Below are positions 43,037-56,465 of a stretch of 64,000 nt of DNA, piece after piece (position 1 is the stretch's first letter; each line of letters starts with the position of its first letter). Source of the DNA: Metellina segmentata (lineage: Eukaryota; Arthropoda; Arachnida; Araneae; Tetragnathidae); the NCBI GenBank assembly GCA_947359465.1, contig OX375877.1:70534698-70598697 (forward strand), written 5' to 3'. Under the pieces are notes generated by a model that worked only from the letters and a program-made list of their open reading frames with translations, was not told where the DNA came from and searched no databases. Made by a program: the position numbers and the translations under genes.

Positions 43037-45480
43037 ATGCCACAGCCTCCCACAAAACGACAGAAGAAAGGTTTTGTAAGACAACAGCGAGAGTCCAGAG
43101 AAAGAGCACAAAGAATTAGAGAAGAATCTACTACAGAAAGAGAAACTCGACAGCGAGAAAACAGAGAACGACAACGAAGAAGAAGAGAAGCTGAATCCAG
43201 CCTAGAAAGAGAAACACGACAGCGACAAAACAGAGAACGACAACGAAGAAGAAAAGCTGAATCCAGCCTAGAAAGAGAAACACGACAGCGACAAAACACA
43301 GAACGACAACGAAGAAGAGAAGCTCAATCCAGCCTAGAAAGAGAAACACAACAGCGACAAAACAGAGAACGACAACGAAGAATAAGAGAAACACGACAGC
43401 AAGAAAACAGAGAAATAGAACAAAGAAGAGAAGCTCAATCCACCCCACAAACAGAAACTCGAATGCGCGTTTTTACAAATTTTGATAATGCAGCTTTTAA
43501 TTACGACCCTTCTGCAGATTATCAATCTCATCCTTTGTGCACCATTGGATCCATGTGTTTTACATGCCAACACTGTGGAGCAAAGAAGTGGAAGGGTGAA
43601 ACCCCAGGTATGTGCTGCAGTGGAGGAAAGGTTAAACTGCCACTGTTAATGGATCCACCTGAGCCCCTACATGCTTTACTCATCGGAGATTCAGCAGAAT
43701 CTAAACATTTCTTGGCACATATTAGAAGGTACAATTCAAGTTTCCAAATGACCTCTTTCGGCACGACAAAAGAAATCAGAGAGTCTGGGTACATGCCAAC
43801 ATTTAAGGTTCAGGGTGAAGTTTATCACCGCATTGGAAGTGTACACCCTCTACCGAATGAAGAGCCGAGGTTTCTACAAGTATATTTTGTTGGAGATGAT
43901 ATACAACAAGCAGAGCAGCGTTGCAAAAACGTTCCGCAGACAAGGCCAAATGTAGTGCTTCAGTTGCAACACATGCTGGGTCGCCACAACTCTTACATCC
44001 AGAGCTTCAAATCGGCTATGGATAAGATCAGCCCTGAATTGAAACTGGTAATATTAGCATACAAAACCCCACACATGGTGAACATGAGAGGCGCTTTAAT
44101 GCACCAACAACAGGAGAAGTAACTTTGATAATGGTGGGAGAACACCATAGACCAAGGGACATAGTTTTAGAAGAAAGAAGTGGTACCATCAAGAGAATTC
44201 CCGATACGCACAGGTTCTACGATGCGCTGCAATATCCACTAATGTTTTGGCAGGGGGAGGATGGATATAATTTTGAACTGCGACAAACAAACCCAACTAC
44301 AGGATTGCAGCTAACTAAGAACATTTCTGCTATGCAGTTCTACGCTCACAGAATAATGATGCGCTCTTCAAATTTCAACATTTTACTAAGAAGCAAAGAC
44401 ATGTTCCATCAATTTATTGTCGACATGTATGCCAAGATTGAATCGGAAAGGCTGTTTGTTGTGCATACGACTCAATCAGAGGACGCTCGGAGTGGAACAG
44501 TATGCACATTTGAGGGATGCGGTTATGAACGATGGAAATGTTGCAGACATCGGTCAGTTAATTATCTTGCCTTCCAGCTTTACTGGTGGTCCCAGGTACA
44601 TGTATGAGCGTACTCAAGATGCCATGACCTACGTTACAAACTATGGTAGACCAGACCTCTTCATCACCTTCACATGCAATCCAAAGTGGACAGAGATACA
44701 GCAAGAAGTATTTGTTGGCCAAAAACCACAGGATCGTCATGATTTGTTGGCAAGAGTCTTCCATCAAAAGCAAAAAACTCTCATGAGTCTAATCACAAAA
44801 GGAAAGATTTTTGGACAGGTTTAATGTCACATTCACGATAGAGTGGCAAAAGCGCGGACTTCCGCATGCACACATGCTGATTTGGCTCAAACACTCAATA
44901 CATGTTCACAGAGTGGATGAATTCATCAGTGCAGAGATCCCTAATCCACAAGAAGACCCACAACTGTTCGCAATAGTAACAAAACAAATGGTGCACGGCC
45001 CCTGCGGATGCATAAATCCACGCTCTCCATGCATGAAGTATAGAATTTGCACAAAGCGATTCCCACGCCGTTTTTTTTTAAACAGACGCAAACAGGACAA
45101 GACGGATATCCACTTTATCGTAGTAGGTCACCGCAAGACGGGGGATTTACTGCAAAGGTCTTTTTACGGGGATCGGAAGTGTTTGTGGAAATACATGGAT
45201 TGTGCCATATTGCCCTCTACTAACAAAAATTTTCAATGCACATATCAATGTTGAGTATTGCAATTCTGTAAAATCTATAAAGTATATCTGCAAGTATGTC
45301 AACAAAGGTTCTGACATGGCAGTGTTTGAATTAACCAGTGGAGAGAACAACCAAAATGAAATCAGCCAATATGAAATGGGAAGATATATCAGCAGCAACG
45401 TAGCAGTATGGAGAATACTGAACTTTCCAATTCATGAACGCCATCCCACAGTCGTTCATTTAAGCATCCACCTTGAGAAG
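43037..45480 (+). pseudogene. Helitron Rep nuclease part (frameshifted)
   Basis: Starts at ATG 43037 with a basic Arg/Glu/Gln-rich leader containing four ~63-bp tandem repeats, then a zinc-finger-like segment (C-x2-C-x-HCGAKKWKGETPG-x-CCSGG, about 43550-43625) and the Helitron-like N domain (RRFNAPTTGEVTLIMVGE at about 44085, LPSSFTGGPRYMYERTQDAM at 44573-44632, GRPDLFITFTCNPKW). The HUH nuclease motif RGLPHAHML is at 44853-44880, and the two tyrosines in SIKYICKYVNKG at 45274-45309. Rep would nick and join DNA strands during rolling-circle-like transposition. Frame changes near 44060, 44530, 44815 and 45200 break it. Confidence 0.9.
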
Positions 45481-47625
45481 AGTCTACTTCACAACCGAAA
45501 ATGCTGCAGAACGTGCCCAATCACCTCAACAAACAACACTCACGGCTTTGTTCCGACTTTACACCCAAGATGACTTTGCACGCACCCTTTTGTACAACCA
45601 AGTACCAAATTACTACACTTGGAACACCAGAAACAAGACGTGGAACCGTCGAAAGCAAGGACAAGTTGTGCCCGAACAAGCGGGAATAAGGTTCAGCGAC
45701 GCACTAGGCCGTGTCTACACTGTCCATCCAACCAACTCGGATTGCTTTCACCTTCGACTCTTGCTGCATGAAGTACGAGGGCCGGTGTCATTTGCACATT
45801 TGAAAACATTTGAAGGAAGAATCTGCACAACCTACAAAGAGGCTTGCCAGCTCATAGGACTTTTGGAAAACGACGACCACTGGAACAAAGCATTGGAAGA
45901 AGCAGCTGCAGCTCGATCACCAAAGACTTTACGCAATCTTTTTGCCGTTATGCTACAAACATGCGCAATGTCTTCTCCCCATCACTTATGGATAAACCAC
46001 AAGGAGAACCTTTCTGAAGACTTACTGCACCAAGCACGCGTACAGCAACACAATATGGATTTGGACTACACTGATGACATATTCAACAAAGCTCTAATCT
46101 ACATAGAGAATAAGGTCGCATTGTTGGGTGGATCTGACCTCAAAAGTTTTGGACTACCACAACCCAATCGAAACTGCGATTCAGTACTACCGAGTGAGGA
46201 ACTCACGGAAACAAACTATGACGCAAATGTAATAACAGCATACATAGAGGAGAATGAGCCAAAAATGGTACAAGATCAAAAGGAAGCATTTGACAACATT
46301 ACAAAAGCAGTTTTTAATAGGCACAGTGGCATATTCTTTTTGGGTGCTCCTGGCGGTACGGGTAAGACCTTTCTCATCAATCTCCTCTTGGCTAAAGTAC
46401 GACAGAGAAACGACATTGCCCTGGCTGTTGCTTCATCGGGCATTGCTGCAACACTATTGACGGGAGGCAGGACTGCTCACTCGGCTTTCAAGTTACCGTT
46501 AAATTTGGCAAGCGTAGAAAGTTCTACATGTAACATTTCAAGAAATTCGTCAAAGGCAAAGGTTTTACAGCATTGCAAGCTCATTGTATGGGATGAATGT
46601 ACAATGTCCCACAAAGCCGCATTCGAAGCACTTGATGTCACGTTGAAAGACCTCAGACATAACAATGAGATAATGGGAGGCGTCACTATGGTGTTGGCTG
46701 GCGACTTTCGCCAGACACTTCCGGTTATTCCCGCGGAACCAGGGCGGATGAAATGCAAGCCTGCTTAAAATCATCTCACATTTGGAATGGCATCCACATA
46801 CTTCGACTGTCAACGAACATGCGAGCTCATGTAACAGGATATCCCTCTGCCCACATTTTTGCAGATAATCTAATTAAAGTGGGAAATGGTGCCATTGTTT
46901 CGGACAAAACAGATGGATGTATACCAATGCAAAGCATTGCAAGTATTGTTAAAACACAACAAGACCTCAAAGACGCAGTGTACCCAAATGTCGCACAACA
47001 CTTTACTAATCACACATGGCTATGCCAAAGGGCAATTCTTGCCCCAAGAAACGAAGATGTAAATGTTATTAACAAGCAACTGTTGCAACAATTGCCTGGT
47101 AGTGTTCAAATTTACAAATCTATCGACACTACGTGTAACACAGATGAGGCCGTAAACTACACTACAGAGTTTTTAAACTCACTGAAACCATCTGAAGCAC
47201 CCTCTCACATATTGGAGCTAAAGATTGGGGCACCGATCATGCTTCTAAGAAATCTCAATCCACCTTCACTCTGTAATGGCACAAGACTGTCTATCAAGAA
47301 ACTCATGCCAAATATTATTCAAGCCACCGTCATTACAGGACATGCCACAGGCGAAGACGTATTGATTCCGAGAATACCAATCATCCCTTCTGATATCCCA
47401 TTTCAATTTAAAAGACTTCAGTTCCCGGTTCGTTTAAGTTTCGCTATGAGCATCAACAAGGCACAAGGACAATCGTTGAAAGTTGTAGGACTCGACCTCA
47501 TTAAACCGTGTTTCTCACACGGTCAACTGTATGTGGGGTGTTCGACAGTTGGAAAAACCAGTAATCTTTACATCCTAGCTCCAAATGGAAGAACATTAAA
47601 CATAGTGTATAATGAAGCTCTCTAA
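45473..47625 (+). pseudogene. Helitron PIF1-family helicase part (frameshifted)
   Basis: Two frames, 45473-46768 and 46753-47625, continue the RepHel trail. Walker A GAPGGTGKTF lies at 46343-46372, Walker B LIVWDECTMSH at 46580-46612, GDFRQTLPVI at 46700-46729, and the late helicase motif FAMSINKAQGQSLKVVGLDL at 47446-47505, with SHGQLYVGCS after it. This is an SF1B 5'-3' helicase that would unwind DNA as Rep displaces a strand. One base appears lost in the VIP-RGTRADE region (about 46735), where the two frames meet; another shift joins it to Rep near 45480. Helicase motifs themselves are intact. Confidence 0.92.
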
Positions 47626-47640
47626 TATATAATATATCAG

Positions 47641-50600
47641 TTCCAAACCACCATCAAAATTTTTCATCCAATGTTGTCCAAAGCCACAGGTGTCATCACA
47701 GGTTGTAAATGTATGTTATGTTAAAATACGACATCATACTGTTTGACACTTATTGGCACCACCAAACTAACCATCCGTAGAACCACCATTAAATTTGTCA
47801 AAAGCCACACATGTTATGTCATGTCAAAGTCAGCCTCATTTTTTATATTTATGTTTTTCTCTCACACAGGTGCAATGTGACAACTACAATAAAACCTCAA
47901 TCCCATATCGGTTTAAATCCACCATCAACATTTTACATGCAATCGTATTGACAACGTCAAATATCTCCAAACCCACCAGTGTGATGTCTGGTGGTCAATT
48001 TTGTTTCCCTTCAAACGCATCAACAATACTTCATTTCAGCAATATTTCTTTTGTATCCATTTTATGAATTTTAATTTTTTTATTGTTCTATTAATGTTTT
48101 TAAAATTTCACTTAATTTTTTGGTGGTTTTAATGTTTTTTAAACAACTGTTATTTAGAGTTGCAATAATTTTTTTTTCAGAATAATTTTTGTTTTCTTCT
48201 ATTTTAATCTGTACAAAGCCACCCGTGTCATGTCTGGTGGTAAATTTAGGTTCTGTTGGGTGTTACATTATTGTTCTGTTGGGTGTTACATTATTGTTCT
48301 GTTCAAATACAACAATAATGTTCAAGGCTTATTGCCACCACCAATCTGTTCATCACTGTTATTTAGTGTTGTAATAATTTTTTTTTCAGAATAATTTTTT
48401 GTTCTTCTATTTTAATCTCTACAACCAAACTTCAATGCCTTCAAGGCTTATTGCTACCAACAAACTGCCCTTCCATAAAGCCAACAACAAATGTGTCCCA
48501 GCCTACCCGTGTCATGTACTTTGCAGGTGGTTACATGCCCGTGTCATGTACTGTGAAAAAAGGACCTAATTTTTTACATTGAGGTTCTGTTCAAACACAC
48601 AATTTATGCTGTTCCATGCTTATTCACACCACCAAACTTCAAGTCTGTGCAAAGCCACCAGTGTCTGTTGGGTGGTAAATTTCCCATCATTGAAACAAAA
48701 ACAAAAAAACTAAATCCATTGTGTTTCAACCCACTATCAGCATTTTATATGCAATGTTATTGCCACTGTCAAATCTCTCCAAGTCACCATCAAGATTTTT
48801 ACCAAACTTCAAATACAATGCCTTCAGCCTCATTGCCAACAACAAACTGTCCATCCGTAAAGACACCATCAAATCTCTCCAAACCACCCGTGTCACTTCG
48901 GGTTCTAAATCCAATATCTCTTTCAAGCCACCATCAACATTTTTACCAAACTTCAAACACAATGCCTTCAATGACTCATTGCGAACAACAAACTGTCCAT
49001 CCGTAAAGACATCATCACATCTCTGCAAGGCTACCTGTGTAATGTCGTGTTAAGGAAATTACATGGCTCTATAATGTGGTTTTAAAACGGGTCCTTATTT
49101 TTTACATTTAGGTTCTGTTCAAACACAATCTATACTCACAAAACTTCGAAGCCAACGCCTTCAAAATTTATTGCCACCAACAAACTGCCCATCCATAAAG
49201 CCACCATCACATCTGTCCAAGGCTACCCGTCTCCTATCGGGTGCAGGTGGTGACATGCCCGTGTCATGTCGTGTCAAAATAGGGCCTCATTTTTTACATT
49301 TAGGTTCTCTTCAAACACATAATCAATACTGTTTCAGGCTTATTCACACCATAAAACTCCAAATCTGTGCAAAACCACCAGTGTCTGTTAAGTGGTAAAT
49401 TTGCCATCATCGAAACAAATAAACAACACAATCCAATGTGTTTAAACCCACTATCAGCATTTTACATGCAATGTTATTGTCACTGTCAAATCTCTCCAAA
49501 CCAGCAGTGTAAAGTCGGGTTCTAAATCCAATATCTGTTGCTAGCCACTATCAATATTTACACCAAACTTCAAATACAACGCCTTCAAGGCTTATTGCCA
49601 CCATCAAATCTGTCCAAGTCTACCCGTGTCATGCCTGTATATTTTCATTTTAAAATGGGTCCTCATTTTTTACATTTACGTTGTCTTTAATCACACAATC
49701 CATACTGTTTAAGGCTTATTCAAACCACCATACTTCAAATCTGTACAAAGCCACCTGTGTCATGTAGGGTGGTAAATTTTGGTTCTGTTAAAACAGATCA
49801 ACAATACTGTTCATGCCTTATTGCCACCAACAACCTGTCCATCCACAAACCCACCGAAAATCTCTGTAAAGCAACCAGTGTCATGTTCGCTGGTAAATTT
49901 GCCATAATTTAAAGTCACAGTCCAATATTTCTTTTTTATCTACATAAATCTGTCCAAACACACATGTGTCATATCTGTTGGTACATTTTCTTTCCGTTCA
50001 ATAGCATCACCAATACTGTTCAAGGCTTATTTAGGTTTGTATTAATTATTTCACGAATATTTCTTTTGTATCCATTATCAATTTTTATTGCTTTTTTTCT
50101 TATTGGTTGTGTTGTATTAATCTTTTTTTAATTTCACTTATTCTTTTGTTGTTTATAATGTGTTTTTTAACCACTCTTATTACTTTGTTTTCTCTTTAAT
50201 ATTTTTTAATTTTCAGAAATATTTCTTATATATCTATTTAAATGTGTACAAACCCAACCATGTCATGTGTGGTCGTTAATTTTGGTTTTGTTTCATACAC
50301 ACCATCCATATTCTTCAAGGCTTATTGCCACCACCAAACTGTGTTTTATATTAATAGTAATTTTTTATATATTAATCTTTTAGCAATAATTATTTTATAA
50401 AATTTTTTATAATTTCAGGTTTTTTTGGTTTCTATTAATCATTTCTCAATTTCAGCAATATTTATTTCTATCCATTTTATCATTTTTTAATAATTTTTTT
50501 TATTACTTTTTGTGTTTTATTAATATTTTTTAAATTTCAGTTAATCTTTTGCTGTTTATAATGTGTTTTTTATACCACTCTTATTTAGTTTTGTATTACT

Positions 50601-50746
50601 AATTTTTTAATTTCAGTAATATTTGTTTCCTATCTATTTTAATATGTACAAAGCCACATCTGTCATGTCTGGTGGTAAATTTAGGTTTGGTAGGGTGTTC
50701 AATTTTGCTTCTGTTTAAACACATCAACAATAATGTTTAAGGCTTA
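47641..50746 (+). repeat. 3-kb field of degenerate interspersed repeats
   Basis: Recurring phrases include CAAAGCCACC(A/C)GTGTCATGT, GGTGGTAAATTT, GGTTCTGTTCAAACACA, CAATACTGTTCAAGGCTTAT, TGCCACCA(A/C)CAAACTGTCC and ATCCGTAAAGACACCATCAA. They occur in loosely repeated order (units of roughly 150-300 bp) from 47640 to 50740, interrupted by T-rich stretches (48080-48180, 50080-50200, 50360-50600). Frames at 48647-49053 are repeat-derived. This may be the extended 3' non-coding part of the Helitron or an independent satellite-like array. Confidence 0.6.
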
Positions 50747-52803
50747 AGGCTGGTTTACGATTCTGCGTATGTGCAACTGCGTATGCTCCGCCTTAACGCA
50801 TACGCGGAGGATAGTCGTTTACAGTTTTGCGTATGGGCTTGCGTCGGAACGAGAAAACCAGCTTTCTATTATGCACACTAGATGGCGTGTTTACTTTTCG
50901 CGCGCTTTCTTGATCCACTTCAGTATTTTTTACGAGCGTTTTTTTTCCACCGTCTTATGTTTACTTTAACCAATTTTGAGAAACGTTGTTTTTTTTTCTT
51001 TTTCCACGGGAGACATTTTTGTAGGTACTTGAGAACATTGCAAAATTAACATCACTTTGGAAACTTTTAACTCCGAACAAAACCAAAATTAGAATAAACA
51101 AGTAAATCTCGATTTCTAAAAAATATTGTACCGATTGTGAATACTCAGATAAATCAACATTAAACTATTTTCTTTCCAAAACAACTATCTACTTTAAACT
51201 GAGACTATATAAGTGTTAAATTTAATCAGAGCATTAAAAACCAAAATGAAATGAAGTTACATGAATAATTTGTTTTAACACGAAATTTGATATCTGATGA
51301 GGGTTTCTAGTTATTGAAATGTAAATAAATATATCTTCGATTTACTCATTATCAGGGTGTCAAGATTTAAATCATGATTTTAATCAAATAATTTTTTTTA
51401 AATCACAACAAATCACACATTTTTTATAACTAAGTAAATACACCATAGAAGTTGTAAAACGCTTTAATGTTTCTGTACTCATGGTGATTTCAGCATTAAT
51501 GGCTACACTAAGCTCAGAGAGAACTGGGTCAATTAATGCATATTATAAAAGATTGCAACAGCCAGTTGTAACCTATTAGAATATACTATATACTGGAAAC
51601 AGTAATGTAAACACACATGCCATCATAAATCTAAATGCCAGGAAGAGTAATGTATAAACATTCCTGATTAACAGCACTCATAATATAAACACTCAAAAGT
51701 ATGTATGCAACAGTTTGATTCAAAATTATAAACTAAAGGGTAGTTTACTAAAGAGAAAGAGGCTAAATTACTTCCTACTTGTGTTTTTTTAGGTATTTGT
51801 CAGTTAGCTTATTCTTGTGGTGTGCAACAGAGATTAAAGAGTAGAAAAATATACATTTTCACACACACAGCCATTAACATGTCAGCAGGAAGAAAGAAAG
51901 ATCCAATATGAATTCAAAGTTTTAATATTAGAATTTACTATAGTCTGATTATTTCTGTCCTCTATTCTACTTCTCACACCATAGTTTAGGTCTGTAACTT
52001 ACAATTACTGATAAATTTGTTGACATGATGATGTAATTTACTCAAGGAAAACTAAGTAGGATGTCAACTTGTGTTTTAAAGTTAAACAAATGTTAAGTAT
52101 ATATTGATTTACCATGTCACAAACTAAATTTTTTATTTAACAAATTTATAGATAATTATTTTTAAAAAAAGTGTATAGAGCCTACAGAAATTTAAATTGA
52201 AAAAATCTGATTGATTTTTTTACACCCTGCTCATTATATTTTAATCCAGCCAACCACCGAACAAAAATTTAGTTGTCCATACAAACCTCATTTCCATGAA
52301 AATTTGTATCATCTTTTGTAAAATCTACAAATTTTTTTTTTCATTTATTTTCACATTAAACAGAATAAAGTAAGCTTTAATGAATTGGAGTATGTATATT
52401 TTATCATTTGGTTTGTGCAATAAATTCAAATTGTCAGCATTCCATTTCTGCCTAAGATTTTTTTAAACTTGAACAAAACACACCTTGAATGTTGGGAAGT
52501 ATTGAATTTTTAGTCAGCGAAACATTTTCCAATGGTATATTATGTAGTTAATTTATTTTCAATAGAAATGTTATTTTGTACCGAGGGTTTTAATTGTACT
52601 TAAGAATATTTTTCTTGTGTCAACTCACTACAATAGGAAAATTACTGCGTTTCTCATATTTCAAGAAATTTATTTATGCATACTACATATGTATGTGGTA
52701 ACCATGTTCTTTTAATCATTTAGATTTAGTTTACCATGTCTTCTCTTTTATGATTTGTGTGTCTTGCATATTCAATCTTATAAGCATTGTTAAATACTTA
52801 ATA

Positions 52804-53621
52804 CTAGTCGGGCTGCGGCAGCTAGCGCTCGGCGGTGTGTAATAGTGCTTTTTAAACTTTTTTTACACACCGTAATTAAACATGTTTTGATTTGTATATT
52901 TTATTTATTTTTGTGAAACAATTCTTTAAATCATTGCATATTCAATCAAATATTTAAGCAAAGTTGGTCGAAATGTACATATACCGCTACAAAATTACCC
53001 ATGTCTAGAGATATTTTGCAGGAAATAGACATATCATTAAAATCTAACTCCTAAATAATATTTCTGCAACATGTAATATACCGGAACACATAATGCAAAC
53101 AAAAATAAAATTCCAATCCTTGAAAAAACACGTACGTATCTATTCAAACGTGTTGAATTTCGACTTCCTGATTATATTTATTGTGAAATAGAATAATGCA
53201 ACAAAAGACTTTTCAACGATATTGACACAGACAATGATTTATTAACAAAAATAACACGGATTTATAATACTTGGGAATCCTAAAATATGTCCGCAACATC
53301 TCGCAGTCAACTCAAATACCCAAACACGGAATTCTAAATCAAATTAAAAAAGTAAACATTAATTCTGACGCGTGGCCAGATACCGGGTAGTAAAATTACG
53401 TTTAAATTACTTTTACATCAAAGGAAGAAATAAAAAGTAAGTTCAAACATAAATATTACAATTTAATTCCTTATTTTTCATAGAAATTGACCTCGGCTAT
53501 TTGAAAACAGCAAGAATTCAAAATATCTGGGTTATTTTATATATGTTGATTGTTGCCATTCGACGATACACAAATAACGTCGATTTCGGGTCCACGTACG
53601 TTAGTGTTTTATATATATAGA
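52804..53621 (-). mobile_element. Non-autonomous Helitron in H1
   Basis: Ends as in 26826-27674: CTAG with the GCGCTCGGCGGTGTGTAATA segment on the left, TATATATATAGA on the right, A and T at the junctions. The hairpin stem has one change (GGCTGCGGCAGC) compared with the H2 copy (GGCTGCGCCAGC). Confidence 0.85.
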
Positions 53622-54489
53622 TAATTTAAATATATAAGATAATAGGCACAAGAACAATGCGATTGAATATTTCATATAAACTTCCTATTAAAATATTCAA
53701 AGAAAATTTAAGTTACTTATGTTTAATATTATACTTGGATTGAATGCCGTTCACTGAGCAAATAATTTCAATTTATAAAATGGATAGGTGGCAAAATACA
53801 AGTGAAGTAAACACAGATGAGAATAATTAATTTATAATTCATGTAATATGATGCATGTAATGTGCTATTTTAAATATTTACCTGAAACATTAAGAAATAA
53901 TTAGTAAGCAAATATAATTTTACTTTATTTAATATAAGTATTGAAAAAAATTATTTTATTCTTTTTCTGCATTTGTGACTCAAAATTATATTAAATACAA
54001 AACTTGTAAATTTTAAAATGAAACTAGTACTAAAGATTATGAAGAATAAAATGTACACACAAGAAATTCTTAGCATTAAATTTATTTAATTATAAATCTA
54101 TCAATATAAGCAAGGGTGCAATTGTATACATTCGAATTATGCCCATGGAGTTTACAAAACTATCCTGTAGCTCAAGTGTATTCTTTCGCCATGGACAGAG
54201 CAACTGATATCTTTCAGAAGTTAGCTTCTTTCTCTTCTTTAGAGAATAATGTCCGAAATATAAAATGAAATAAACAAAATGCAAACTATATAACCACTGG
54301 TCATGAAATTCATCTTATGGATACTAACTTTTTGATATATGGTATTAAACATGAAATCACACTGTAAGTTAATTATCGACTTTCAGAATAACTCAAAAAG
54401 AAATTTTATTAAACTGAGAGTGGAGTATGTTTTATATTCAACTAATAACCACTATCTCAGCCTAAGCCATTCGGTGTATAGCCTTGTAA

Positions 54490-54630
54490 TTTTGAACCAT
54501 GGTCAGATGACGAGGCAACATCAGAGCTGGCACCCCACTCTCTGAACTTCTACACCAACCAAACGCGAGGACTTTCAGCCACGACAGCTTTAAGGTACAT
54601 CAGCCACCTCTACACTATACGTTTTATATA
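54490..54630 (-). repeat. SINE1 fragment in H1
   Basis: CATCAGAGCTGGCACCCCAC followed by CTTTCAGCCACGACAGCTTT and CCTCTACACTATACG is the reverse complement of the SINE1 body; the tRNA-like head is missing. The same piece occurs in H2 at 60885-61025. Confidence 0.65.
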
Positions 54631-55659
54631 ACTTACAACACTAACTTAAAGCAGTTTTACCCAATATATTGATTATTATCCTGGTGTAATAAGATTATAA
54701 AAACTTACATAGCAACACTTTAAAAACTGAATTAATCAACATTTAGTTTTATATCACTTTTAACATGGAAAGTACATTGTTTTTCAAATTTGAGATAGAA
54801 ATTTTACAGAAGAATCAATTGCAGTTACTGTGTCTTGATTTGATGGGTATTCAAGGATGTTTCAAAATTTCATACAATCACTCGCTGAAAGCAGAGCTTT
54901 TAAGGAGTTACATGTAAATCTAGACACATTGCCGGAGTAGATGAAAAATTATGATACGGACTACTCACAATATATAGTTGTCACCTAAGGTAAAATATTA
55001 AATGTATTGAAGGGGGGGGGGAAGCAGAGTATAGTAATTAACCTTGTAAACATACATAGAAATGTTTTCTCACCAACAGATATACATCAAATGCATTGCA
55101 ACTAAGCATGAATAAAACGACACTAGTTTTGAATTACAAACATAAATATTATAAAAATGTTAAGTTATAAATGATTATTTTATATAGTGTTATTACTTTA
55201 TAAACGTATTGTTCGTGTCCCTTATCTCCGGAACAGTTTTTGGCACCACTCTTTAATAGGCATAACTTTTCATGTTCTTCGAACATTGCCAACTTCTCAG
55301 AAAGTGTCTGATCTTGTGACAAAGTAGAATATTGCCAGCGTTTTCAAACAAGAATCTCACTCTTTATGCATTTACAGTACAAAACGGTACTAAATTATGT
55401 GTTTTTGTTTGAGACACGACAAATTTTAAATATTACCAGACTTATTTAAACAAACCATATTTTAAGAAAATAATGAGTGACCTTTTGTAAGAGAACTGCT
55501 CAGTATTGCAGCATCTTCTGTCTTGCTACAGCATTTCCATTGAACATCTGTCCCTCGATGTACTTTCATCATTTAAATGAAGTTGGATATTATTCTGCAA
55601 AAAAAAAATTGCAACCAATTAGTTAACACAGGAATTAAAATTCAAAATTTTGAAATTTT

Positions 55660-55812
55660 TTAGGTTTCTCCAAATATGTACTGTTTGCACCAGAACCATC
55701 ATCTGTTGGAAAGGTTTCAACTGTTGGTGAGTTCTGAGAAGCCATCGAGCAGTTTCAGCTCTCAGAGTACGAAACAAATAGGCTACAGTCCAAATGAGGT
55801 GTTCTTCCTTGT
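55660..55812 (-). pseudogene. Candidate internal exon of H1
   Basis: After a possible acceptor (AACACAAG) the minus strand reads EEHLIWTVAYLFRTLRAETA then RWLLRTHQQ. The paralogue in H2 (62045-62185) reads EEHLIWTVAYLFLTLRAETA, RWLLKNTPTVETFP and TDDASGANSTYLEKP before a stop. The copies differ by one base after RWLL, so at most one frame is original. No family recognised. Confidence 0.3.
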
Positions 55813-56465
55813 GTTAAGCATCAGGAAGTTTATTTTGTGAAAAGCGGGTTCGAGAACCAAAACCTAACCTATCATGCGAATACATGTACTTTCTTTGACT
55901 TGCAAGGGTAGTGGATTTCAAGTGAGCCCATTACATTTGGTAGTTTGCAGCGGCATAATTTTCTTTGATTTTATTGCTTTCGACAAAGAAATCCCTCTTG
56001 ATGCCATTTGTACTGATACAAATCCACCACAAGAAAATTGATAATACATTTTACTCAGAAGGTACTTTTCGGTTAACTGGTTTCCAGTCATAATTGTGCG
56101 GTAAAGCTTTCAAAAGTGGAAATTTGTTGGTATTTGTTGCAGTCTCGTTCTTCCAGTGCAGTGGATATTCGGGCTGTGAATTGAATTAATGCTTTCGGTG
56201 GCTGTGCCGGTCCGTTCAACAAAATCTTTGAATGCAGAAAAAAGACAAAAAAAAATTTGGCAAAAGAAAGTATAATTTACTCTTGACTAAACCAAGAAAT
56301 TTTCAGTCTTTGTTGAAAGCCTATGTATAGGGGTTGTCATAAGACTTGAACTAAAACCAAAAAACTATCAGTAGAAAAATTAATGAAGATAATTCTGTTT
56401 AAAGTAGCGAACTGAAGGATTTTGGTCATCAAACACTATCACTAGGAAAACTGAAAACAAATCTC

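Larger units (their letters stand above)
41959..47640 (+). mobile_element. Large Helitron with Rep and PIF1-type helicase (3' end not located)
   Basis: The 5' end TCTCTACTATTATAAAATGA follows an A (41958), as expected for Helitrons; a (GT)n run follows (41987-41998). A single RepHel reading trail spans 43037-47625. I found no hairpin plus CTRR terminus up to 50746, where another element starts, so the 3' end is either in the degenerate repeat region 47.6-50.7 kb, altered, or lost. It is the only sign of an autonomous Helitron in the window, but its ends differ from those of the small elements, so it need not be their driver. Confidence 0.85.

Noticed and set aside
43012..43448. Long minus-strand frames rich in Leu/Phe/Val or Arg/Ser over the Helitron leader
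   Set aside because: They are the complement of the in-frame Arg/Glu/Gln repeat coding region on the plus strand.
48647..49053. Overlapping plus and minus frames of about 100 codons
   Set aside because: They fall entirely in the degenerate repeat field and carry no domain; Ser/Thr/His-rich composition follows from the repeated phrases.
54090..54284. 64-codon minus frame present in both 6.4-kb copies (also 60486-60680)
   Set aside because: Conservation follows from the recent duplication; no domain, no splice-site support and low complexity.
55008..55022. G-run as a G-quadruplex or regulatory site
   Set aside because: A simple homopolymer of about nine to ten Gs duplicated in both 6.4-kb copies (61403-61414); no further support.
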